A DNA stretch of 10,986 bases, from the NCBI GenBank assembly GCA_946481495.1, contig CAMLNW010000075.1, positions 1 to 10,986 of the forward strand, read 5' to 3'. The notes below the pieces were generated by a model. That model was not told the origin of the DNA. It did not search any database and saw nothing but the letters and a program-made list of their open reading frames with translations. This document shows, in pieces, positions 6,366 through 10,986 of this stretch. A program made the translations under genes and the position numbers. How positions within the stretch are numbered: position 1 is the first letter of the stretch; every line of letters starts with the position of its first letter. The stretch comes from an uncultured Actinomycetes bacterium (GTDB taxonomy: Bacteria; Actinomycetota; Thermoleophilia; Solirubrobacterales; Thermoleophilaceae).

Positions 6366-6753
6366 CCCGAAGGATTCGGCGAAGCTCGCGATGGCGAAGG
6401 CCGACGCGTCGAATAACTCCGACGACGGCGACGGGCCAGGAGCGAGCGCCGCCGACATCGACGGCGACGGTGTCGTAACTCCAGCGGAGAAGGCGGTCGC
6501 CGCCAAGAAGGCCAAGCAGAAGCAGAAGCAGCGCAACCAGGAGATCGCAGCCGTCAGTGACGAGCTCATCCAGGACGATGCCGCGACGGCTGCAGGCGGC
6601 AGCGACTCTGGAGGCCCCTCGCTACCGCTGGTACTCGCGATCGTCGCGTTGCTCTGCGCAGGCATCGGTGGTGGCGTCTGGTACGCCGCCAAGCGCAACC
6701 CAGCCTTCGCGAATGCGCTTCGCCGTGTCGCGCCTCCCTTCGGCAACAGCTAA
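6328..6753 (+). CDS. C-terminal part of the same protein: EF-hand-like loop, membrane anchor
   Basis: This frame is open from a GTG at 6328 (141 aa), but it has no signal peptide or ribosome site and is better read as the continuation of the 6099 gene. It contains an acidic linker (SDDGDGPG, 31-38). ADIDGDGVVTPAEKA (42-56) is a perfect EF-hand-type loop with D at 1, 3, 5, G at 6 and E at 12. A Lys/Gln-rich, probably helical stretch KKAKQKQKQRNQEIA follows. One transmembrane segment (LPLVLAIVALLCAGIGGGVWYA, about 99-120) has positive residues after it. With the signal peptide restored, the topology would be an extracytoplasmic domain with a single C-terminal anchor. Calcium binding is inferred from the loop alone. 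Its last 41 bases overlap the start chosen for the polymerase/ligase gene. Confidence 0.7.
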   Translation: MWGSKTRPCRPGDPKDSAKLAMAKADASNNSDDGDGPGASAADIDGDGVVTPAEKAVAAKKAKQKQKQRNQEIAAVSDELIQDDAATAAGGSDSGGPSLPLVLAIVALLCAGIGGGVWYAAKRNPAFANALRRVAPPFGNS

Positions 6754-8737
6754 ACCGTCTGTTGCCAGCGCGGCACTCGCCGCAGCGCTGCTCGGCGTCG
6801 CCTTGGGCGCACGTGGTGGCAGTGCACTCGAGCGCACCGCCGTCGTCGAGCTGCTGCTGATCGCAGCCGGCGCCGCCCTGGTCTGCGCGGCGGTCGTCTT
6901 CGGTCGCCGCGGGCGCCTCGACGGCGGTACGGCACTCGCAGCGTTCGCACTGCTCGCGGCGATTACCGCCTTCTCGGTTGGCTGGTCGATCGCACCGGAT
7001 CTCTCCTCTGTCGAGGCCGGTCGCACGTTCGCCTATCTCATGACCTTCGCCGGCGGGATCGCGATCGCGCGCCTGGCGCCCACAGGTGCAGTGTCCGTTG
7101 CCCGCGGCATCCTGCTCGCCGCGGTTGCGATCTGCGCCTACGGCCTGGCCACCCGCGTCTGGCCGGCATCGTTCGAGGAGCTGGCGCTCTCCGGCCGCAT
7201 CGGCCAACCGTTCGACTACTGGAACGCGCTTGCCGGCGTCGCGGCGGTGGGGCTCGTTCCCGCACTCTGGCTTGGCGCCCGGCGGACGGGCAGCACGGTC
7301 GGTCGCGTGCTGGCATTCCCTGCCACCGGACTGCTGATCGCGACCCTGCTGATCGCCCAGTCGCGCGGCGCCCTGGCGGGAGCCCTGGTCGGCTGCGCGC
7401 TCTGGCTCGTGCTCGTGCCGCTGCGACTGCGCAGTCTCGTCGTGCTGATCACGGCGGGCGTCGCGGCCGCCCCGGTGATTGCGTGGGCGCTGTCGAAGGA
7501 CCCGTTCCGGATCGGCCTGCAGCCGCTCTCTGCACGCGAGGCGGTCGCGGATGACTTCGGCTTGCTGCTAGTCGCGCTAGTCGTAGTGCTATCTGCCGTC
7601 GGAGTCCTCGTCGAGGCCGTTCGAGCCCGCCACCAGCCATCGCTGCAAACGCGTTTCCGCGCCGGCGCGGCGGTGGCGGTCGTCGTGGCGCTCGTCCCGC
7701 TCGCCTTGGCGACGTCGGTCGCCACCAGCGAGCGCGGCCTGACCGGCACGATCTCCGACCGCGTCGACGAGCTGACCAGCGACAGCGCCGCGCCGCCAAC
7801 CGGCGGCGGGCGACTCGGGTCGGTGGCATCGGAGCGGTTCGGGTACTGGCGCGAGGCGTTCGACGCATTCGACGAGCGGCCACTCGACGGACTCGGCGCC
7901 GGCTCGTTCGAGCTAGCGCGACTCGTGCACCGCGACGGCGCGGGCGGCGCTCGGCGGGCACACGGTTTCGCTCCCCAGACCCTGAGCGACCTCGGGCTGC
8001 TCGGGGGAGCCGCCGCCTTGCTGCTGCTCGTGGCATGGCTCGTGGCGGCGGCACGGGCCACCGGCCTGCAGCCGCGACGCTGGTGGCGACCGCTGGAAGC
8101 GAACCGCCCGCCGTGGACCGACGAGCGAAGCGCGCTCGCGGCTCTCGGCTTGGCGGCAATCGTCTATGGAGTCCAGTCGGCTACCGACTGGACCTGGTTC
8201 GTGCCCGGTCTGACGGCGATGGCGCTGGTCGCCGCCGGATTCGTCGCCGGCCGCGGCCCGCTGGTGCGCTCCGCGTCGTCGCCCGAATCCGTCGCAGTCA
8301 CACGGCCCCAGCCGCCGCTGGCGCGCCTGGCCGTCTGCGTCGCGGTCGCGTCGGTCGCCCTGATCTGCGGGTGGGCAATCTGGCAGCCCGTCGCCGCCGA
8401 CCGTGCGGTGGCGCGCAGCTACGAGCTGAGCGCCGCGGGCGACCCGGTGGCCGCGCTGCGCGAGGCCGCGGACGCCCGCGATCTCGATCCCCACTCGGTC
8501 GAACCGTTCTACGCCGCCGCCGACGCACTAGTCGCGATCAACCGTCCGCGCGAGGCGATCGTCAGCCTCCGCCGAGCAGCTCACGACCGATCACGCGATC
8601 CCGAGCCGTGGCTGCGCATCGCGACGCTTCAGCTCGATCGGGGTGACTCAGCCGCCGCGGTCGCGGCCGCCGAGCAGGCCCTCCGCCGCGATCCTTACTC
8701 GGGCCAGGCCGCGGCGATCCTTAACACCACCCCATAG
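6713..8737 (+). CDS. O-antigen ligase/polymerase-type membrane protein with C-terminal TPR
   Basis: This 674-aa protein starts at ATG 6713; GTG 6725 is an alternative, and longer frames run into the upstream gene. About twelve hydrophobic segments are visible (for example 17-33, 43-64, 73-90, 107-121, 131-146, 169-188, 198-215, 217-236, 240-258, 283-302, 318-334, 430-446, plus 476-488, 498-512 and 538-556). The Wzy_C region includes QPFDYWNALAGVAAVG (165-180), AQSRGALAGALVG (215-227), an extracytoplasmic loop (about 336-430) with ERFGYWREAFDAF (374-386) and PLDGLGAGSFE (390-400), and RRAHGFAPQTLSDLGLLGG (414-432). The last stands where the conserved H-N...L...GL.G motif lies in the ligase/polymerase family. 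After the last membrane segment, residues 565-670 carry TPR-like helical repeats (AGDPVAALREAADARDLDP, RPREAIVSLRRAA, RGDSAAAVAAAEQALRRDP). It probably polymerises or ligates a lipid-linked glycan outside the membrane; ligase versus polymerase cannot be decided here. Confidence 0.88.
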   Translation: MRFAVSRLPSATAKPSVASAALAAALLGVALGARGGSALERTAVVELLLIAAGAALVCAAVVFGRRGRLDGGTALAAFALLAAITAFSVGWSIAPDLSSVEAGRTFAYLMTFAGGIAIARLAPTGAVSVARGILLAAVAICAYGLATRVWPASFEELALSGRIGQPFDYWNALAGVAAVGLVPALWLGARRTGSTVGRVLAFPATGLLIATLLIAQSRGALAGALVGCALWLVLVPLRLRSLVVLITAGVAAAPVIAWALSKDPFRIGLQPLSAREAVADDFGLLLVALVVVLSAVGVLVEAVRARHQPSLQTRFRAGAAVAVVVALVPLALATSVATSERGLTGTISDRVDELTSDSAAPPTGGGRLGSVASERFGYWREAFDAFDERPLDGLGAGSFELARLVHRDGAGGARRAHGFAPQTLSDLGLLGGAAALLLLVAWLVAAARATGLQPRRWWRPLEANRPPWTDERSALAALGLAAIVYGVQSATDWTWFVPGLTAMALVAAGFVAGRGPLVRSASSPESVAVTRPQPPLARLAVCVAVASVALICGWAIWQPVAADRAVARSYELSAAGDPVAALREAADARDLDPHSVEPFYAAADALVAINRPREAIVSLRRAAHDRSRDPEPWLRIATLQLDRGDSAAAVAAAEQALRRDPYSGQAAAILNTTP

Positions 8738-8751
8738 CCAGGAGCGTCCAG

Positions 8752-8789
8752 CGGCGTTATGCTCGCGTCGCCTAGCAGGGGTAACGCCG
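8752..8789. repeat. 8-bp inverted repeat bracketing the promoter and RBS of the first TetR gene
   Basis: CGGCGTTA (8752-8759) and TAACGCCG (8782-8789) are exact reverse complements 22 bases apart. The left arm overlaps a TATGCT -10 box; the right arm ends at the base before the ATG at 8790. The ribosome site AGGGG (8777-8781) lies between. It could be a two-half-site operator for autoregulation. On transcripts reading through from the upstream gene, it could instead be a stem that hides the ribosome site. Confidence 0.5.
8758..8763 (+). promoter_or_regulatory. Putative -10 box (TATGCT) of the first TetR gene
   Basis: TATGCT is preceded directly by GGCGT, as in the two other TetR promoters of this window. 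A start near 8770 would leave a leader of about 20 bases containing AGGGG (8777-8781), 8 bases before the ATG. No -35 hexamer is evident. Confidence 0.4.
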
Positions 8790-9440
8790 ATGACGAGCGG
8801 AGCGTCACGGATGGAAAGCGGGATCGCAGCGCTAGAAAGGGATGCACTGTGCCATGCGCTGACGCGCGTGGTATCGGAGCGCGGCTGGGCCGGCACGAGC
8901 CCTGATGGCGTCGCTCGCGAAGCCGGGATCGCGCCCCAGCGCTTCTACGACCACTTCCGCAGCCTCGAGCACTGCTACGTCGCGGTCTACGACCGGATGC
9001 TCGCGCGTGTGACGCGCACGGCGAAGCGCTCCGTCGCCACGCGCACGCTGGCGCTTGGCAAGGACGCTTGGCAGGACCAGCTCGACGCGCTCTTCAGCGG
9101 GGTGCTGATGTTCTTCTCGCTCGAGCCGGCGCTGGCGCGCACCTGCCTCGTAGAGGTGCTCGTAGCCGGCCCGGCCGCGCGTGCCCGTCGCGACAGCGCC
9201 CTCGACCAGTTCACGAACTATGTCGAGGGCCTGCGTCTGACCCACGGCGAACCGATGCCCCCGCTCGCCGCGGAGCTGATCGTCCTTGGCACTACCGAGC
9301 TGATCTACACACGCGTCGCCCGTGGCGAGGCCGAGCAGCTGCCGGCACTTCTCGACGAGCTGCGCAGCCTCTGGTTCACGACCGTCGAGCAGCAGATCGA
9401 CGGCCGTGAGCCCGCCGTCGCCGTGGCCTCCGCAGCCTAG
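8790..9440 (+). CDS. TetR-family transcriptional regulator (first of three)
   Basis: This 216-aa protein has an N-terminal helix-turn-helix: RDALCHALTRVVSERGWAGTSPDGVAREAGIAPQRFYDHFRSLEHCYVAVYDRM (about 17-70). The recognition helix IAPQRFYDHF is the TetR signature. The ligand/dimer domain holds RTCLVEVLVAGPAARARRDSAL (117-138) and ELIYTRVARGEAEQLPALLDEL (170-191), both shared with the next regulator. ATG 8790 was chosen for the AGGGG ribosome site 8 bases upstream; ATG 8811 (MESGIAALERD) is the alternative. The gene starts 52 bases after the polymerase/ligase gene and has its own promoter-like box. It lacks the HG(L/I)x4-V-x3-QRxR lead-in present in the other two. Ligand and target are unknown. 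An 8-bp inverted repeat around its promoter suggests autoregulation. Confidence 0.92.
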   Translation: MTSGASRMESGIAALERDALCHALTRVVSERGWAGTSPDGVAREAGIAPQRFYDHFRSLEHCYVAVYDRMLARVTRTAKRSVATRTLALGKDAWQDQLDALFSGVLMFFSLEPALARTCLVEVLVAGPAARARRDSALDQFTNYVEGLRLTHGEPMPPLAAELIVLGTTELIYTRVARGEAEQLPALLDELRSLWFTTVEQQIDGREPAVAVASAA

Positions 9441-9448
9441 GCCCATTC

Positions 9449-9482
9449 GGCATACAGATACCTGTCGGTGTCTGGCTATGCC
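9449..9482 (+). terminator. Strong stem-loop after the first TetR gene
   Basis: The stop codon ends at 9440 and the stem starts 8 bases later. GGCATA (9449-9454) pairs with TATGCC (9477-9482). CAGATACC (9455-9462) pairs with GGTGTCTG (9467-9474), with one T-G wobble. The loop is TGTC (9463-9466), with a 2-base bulge (9475-9476). That gives a 14-pair bulged hairpin. No T-run follows, as often in GC-rich actinobacteria. The inner part also contains a 10-of-12 palindrome (9454-9465, ACAGATACCTGT), so an operator role is possible. Confidence 0.6.
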
Positions 9483-9591
9483 CCCAGGCTGGTTCTGCTT
9501 CGAAAACCCCGAGGCCGCTCCCCGGGCGCCTCTGCAAAGCCATTTCCACGCCCGGCAACCGCCATCCGTACACCGACCAGAGAACGTCGTC

Positions 9592-9603
9592 GTTCCTAGA
9601 AAC
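9592..9603. promoter_or_regulatory. CTAG-centred palindrome upstream of the second TetR promoter
   Basis: GTTCCTAGAAAC is palindromic at 10 of 12 positions and lies 13 bases before the -35-like hexamer at 9617. It sits in a small AT-rich island (9592-9616) in an otherwise GC-rich region. A TetR operator is plausible; nothing proves it. Confidence 0.3.
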
Positions 9604-9616
9604 TCAAAATTTATGG

Positions 9617-9645
9617 TTGCGTCGAGAGAACTTGGCGTCTATGGT
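9617..9645 (+). promoter_or_regulatory. Promoter of the second TetR gene, leaderless-like
   Basis: TTGCGT (9617-9622) and TATGGT (9640-9645) are separated by exactly 17 bases, the best promoter in the window. The ATG at 9654 starts 8 bases after the -10 box, so the transcript would begin at or within about two bases of the start codon. GGCGT (9634-9638) lies just 5' of the -10 box, as at the other two TetR promoters. Confidence 0.55.
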
Positions 9646-9653
9646 GGTGGGGT

Positions 9654-10283
9654 ATGTGGGACCAAGCGAACATCAAGCTGACCGGCGGCCCGCATGGGAT
9701 TCCGCGCCCCGTGGTGACGAAGATCCAGCGCGACCGATTGATGCGCGCGATGGCCAAGACGGTGGCCGAGTACGGCTACCAGGAGACCACCGTCCGCCGC
9801 CTGTTGGGACGCGCGGGCCTCTCGCGCCGCACCTACTACGAGCTGTTCGAGGACAAGGAGGATTGCTTCCTTGCGGCATATGACGAGGCGATCGACTACG
9901 CACTGGGCCTGGCGGTAGAGGCCTACCAGCAGGGCGAGACGCCGGAGGAGAAGATCGAGCGCGGCCTGCGCGGGTTCCTCCAGTTCTGCGCTGACGAACC
10001 CGATGTCGCGCGGATGTGCATCGTCGAGGTGCTGGCGGCCGGTCCGGCGGCACGCGCACGGCGCGCGGAGACGATGGAGCGCCTCGCTGGGTTGATGGAG
10101 GGCGCGCTCAACGAGCTGCGCGGCGACGAGCAGCTCTCGCGGCTCTCCGCCCGCGGACTGATCGGCGGGGTACACGAGCTGATCTACGCGCCGATCGACC
10201 GCGGCGAGACCGAGCACCTGCCCGACCTGGCCGAGCAGATCGTCGCGAGCCAGATCACGCCGCTGGTGCTGATGAAGACGTAG
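9654..10283 (+). CDS. TetR-family transcriptional regulator (second of three)
   Basis: This 209-aa protein begins MWDQANIKLTGGPHGIPRPV. The lead-in HGIPRPVVTKIQRDRLMRAM (14-33) is followed by the helix-turn-helix AEYGYQETTVRRLLGRAGLSRRTYYELFEDKEDCFLAAYDEAI (38-80). The C-terminal domain has RMCIVEVLAAGPAARARRAETMERL (120-144) and ELIYAPIDRGETEHLPDLAEQI (175-196). These two blocks match the first regulator closely and the third in part, so the three genes are paralogues. The start at 9654 is preferred because it follows the promoter with a 17-base spacer at 9617-9645; there is no Shine-Dalgarno sequence. The gene is separated from both neighbours by 213 and 121 bases, so it is probably transcribed alone. 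Ligand and target genes are unknown. Confidence 0.93.
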   Translation: MWDQANIKLTGGPHGIPRPVVTKIQRDRLMRAMAKTVAEYGYQETTVRRLLGRAGLSRRTYYELFEDKEDCFLAAYDEAIDYALGLAVEAYQQGETPEEKIERGLRGFLQFCADEPDVARMCIVEVLAAGPAARARRAETMERLAGLMEGALNELRGDEQLSRLSARGLIGGVHELIYAPIDRGETEHLPDLAEQIVASQITPLVLMKT

Positions 10284-10313
10284 AACTAGCAGTTCCGCTC
10301 TGCAAAGCGGAAC
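10283..10313 (+). terminator. Overlapping inverted repeats after the second TetR gene
   Basis: GTTCCGCT (10292-10299) and AGCGGAAC (10306-10313) form a perfect 8-bp stem with the loop CTGCAA, starting 9 bases after the stop. GAACT (10283-10287) and AGTTC (10291-10295) form a second, mutually exclusive 5-bp stem that starts in the stop codon. There is no T-run. The most likely role is a terminator, or operator sites for these regulators. The 11-mer CTCTGCAAAGC inside (10298-10308) also occurs at 9530-9540. Confidence 0.5.
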
Positions 10314-10337
10314 GCCAGAGACGAATGCGTACCATTT

Positions 10338-10356
10338 GGATACCCACAGGGTGTTC
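10338..10356. promoter_or_regulatory. Imperfect palindrome at the expected -35 of the third TetR gene
   Basis: GGATACCC-ACA-GGGTGTTC has arms that match at 6 of 8 positions, with a perfect core ACCC-ACA-GGGT (10342-10352). It covers the position where the -35 hexamer of the TAGACT promoter should be, which suits a repressor operator. Confidence 0.35.
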
Positions 10357-10364
10357 GACGGCGT

Positions 10365-10370
10365 TAGACT
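10365..10370 (+). promoter_or_regulatory. Putative -10 box (TAGACT) of the third TetR gene
   Basis: TAGACT is preceded by CGGCG, and the 8-mer CGGCGTTA (10359-10366) is identical to that at 8752-8759 before the first TetR gene. The GTG at 10377 starts 6 bases after it, and the regulator's ATG lies at 10405. No -35 hexamer stands at the right distance; TTGGAT (10336-10341) is 23 bases away, too far. Confidence 0.4.
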
Positions 10371-10376
10371 GTTGTC

Positions 10377-10415
10377 GTGGCTACCGCCTTCCCGAAGAAT
10401 CGCAATGGCCGCTAG
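10377..10415 (+). other. Possible leaderless 12-codon upstream reading frame
   Basis: GTG at 10377 reads MATAFPKNRNGR and stops at TAG 10413-10415, overlapping the ATG of the TetR gene (10405) in another frame. It starts just where transcription from TAGACT (10365-10370) should begin. It could be a translated leader peptide. Alternatively, it is the true N-terminus of the regulator, cut off by a frameshift. Confidence 0.25.
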
Positions 10416-10986
10416 AAAGGGTGCCCGAGCGGGTAGCGGCGACACGCCGCGCCGGCCGACCCGGCGCCGGCCGGACCAGATTCCGGGTGGCCGCCACGGC
10501 CTTGCCCCAGAGCAGGTAGCCGAGTCGCAGCGCAGCCGCATCCTCGCCGCGATGACCGACGCCGTCGGCCGCGACGGCTACCAAGCCGCCCGTGTCGCAG
10601 ACGTGATCGCGCACGCAGGCGTCTCGCGCAAGACCTTCTACGAGCACTTCGAGGACAAGGAGCACTGCTTCATCGCCGCCTACCAGCAGGCGCTTGCGCG
10701 GCTGCTGTCGGTGACGCTCGAGGCATTCGAGGCCCAGGACGAGTGGGTCGACCAGTTGCGGGCCGGACTGACCGCGCTGCTCAACGCGCTCGCCTACGAG
10801 CCCGGCGTGGCGCGCGTCTGCTTCGTCGAGGTGCTGGCCGCCGGCCCCCAGGCCGTGGCGACTCGCAACGACGCGATGCGCGGCTTCGCCTACATCTACG
10901 ACACCGGCCGGCTCGAGACCGAGGGCGACCTGCCGGGCTTCACCGGCATCAGCATGGTCGGCGGCCTCAGCGAGATCCTCTACCGC
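10405..10986 (+). CDS. TetR-family transcriptional regulator (third of three), cut by window edge
   Basis: The frame is open to the last base (194 codons visible). ATG 10405 gives an Arg-rich N-terminal tail (MAARKGARAGSGDTPRRPTR), then HGLAPEQVAESQRSRILAAM (31-50). The helix-turn-helix follows: VGRDGYQAARVADVIAHAGVSRKTFYEHFEDKEHCFIAAYQQAL (54-97). RVCFVEVLAAGPQAVATRNDAM (137-158) aligns with the same block in the two upstream regulators, and GGLSEILYR at the edge corresponds to their HELIYAP/TELIYTR. The shared HG-QRxR lead-in makes it closer to the second than to the first. A TTG at 10372 in the same frame is a less likely start. The basic tail could add DNA contacts. Ligand and targets are unknown. 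Confidence 0.9.
   Translation, partial: MAARKGARAGSGDTPRRPTRRRPDQIPGGRHGLAPEQVAESQRSRILAAMTDAVGRDGYQAARVADVIAHAGVSRKTFYEHFEDKEHCFIAAYQQALARLLSVTLEAFEAQDEWVDQLRAGLTALLNALAYEPGVARVCFVEVLAAGPQAVATRNDAMRGFAYIYDTGRLETEGDLPGFTGISMVGGLSEILYR

Noticed and set aside
6557..6712. Longer N-terminus for the polymerase/ligase gene
   Set aside because: This part is Ser/Arg-rich with no membrane segment and lies in another frame of the EF-hand/anchor protein. ATG 6713 gives a normal membrane-protein start.
9322..9681. 119-aa plus-strand frame covering the 213-base gap
   Set aside because: It starts inside the first TetR gene in another frame and reads through the terminator-like hairpin and the promoter. 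The composition is Pro/Ser/Arg-rich with no motif.
9639..10541. 300-aa minus-strand frame across the second and third TetR genes
   Set aside because: It is antisense to two regulators with clear helix-turn-helix motifs and crosses the promoter and hairpins. No recognisable domain.
1..10986. CRISPR array, tRNA, rRNA, transposase or phage integration site
   Set aside because: I saw no regularly spaced repeats, no cloverleaf or rRNA-like sequence, and no integrase, transposase or terminal inverted repeats in either strand.

Overview
The window is about 11 kb of very GC-rich, densely packed bacterial DNA. The codon bias is strongly GC, several starts are GTG, gaps are short, and three TetR regulators with an [E]xxFYxxFxxxExC helix-turn-helix end lie in tandem. 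A secreted protein with a DCxDxxxFxxxHSxxDLxxAL core also resembles proteins I associate with Solirubrobacterales. I infer an actinomycete of class Thermoleophilia (Solirubrobacter/Conexibacter-like). The placement rests on recognition, not on a search. No rRNA, tRNA, CRISPR or mobile element was seen. || Layout. Positions 1-6029 form a surface-polysaccharide glycosyltransferase block. It starts with a GT4 enzyme on the minus strand, cut by the window edge (1-964). Divergent from it, 21 bases away, is a tightly coupled plus-strand operon of a GT2 enzyme (986-1828), a DUF707-like putative glycosyltransferase (1825-2694) and a GT4 enzyme (2691-3806); both junctions are 4-base stop/start overlaps. 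A further minus-strand GT4-type gene (3850-4890) converges on the operon across a strong palindrome and diverges from another GT4 gene (4929-6029). || Positions 6099-8737 hold a secreted/membrane-anchored protein of unknown function, split into two overlapping frames (6099-6365 and 6328-6753; a single extra G would explain it). It is followed by a large O-antigen-ligase/polymerase-type membrane protein with a C-terminal TPR region (6713-8737). A plausible joint role is that the glycosyltransferases build a repeat unit or glycan on a lipid carrier and the Wzy_C-type protein polymerises or ligates it outside the membrane. No flippase, priming transferase or sugar-nucleotide synthesis gene is visible, so the locus probably continues to the left. 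|| Positions 8738-10986 carry three tandem, related TetR-family regulators (8790-9440, 9654-10283, 10405 to the right edge). Each has its own intergenic region with a promoter-like -10 box preceded by GGCGT, plus inverted repeats. Stem-loops lie just after the first two stop codons. This suggests separately transcribed, possibly auto- or cross-regulated paralogues rather than one operon. || Several starts (964-, 986+, 4890-, 4929+, 9654+) lie only 6-9 bases after a TANNNT box and have no Shine-Dalgarno sequence, a pattern expected for leaderless mRNAs. The pair 964-/986+ appears to share one symmetric -10 element (TAACCTA, 971-977).
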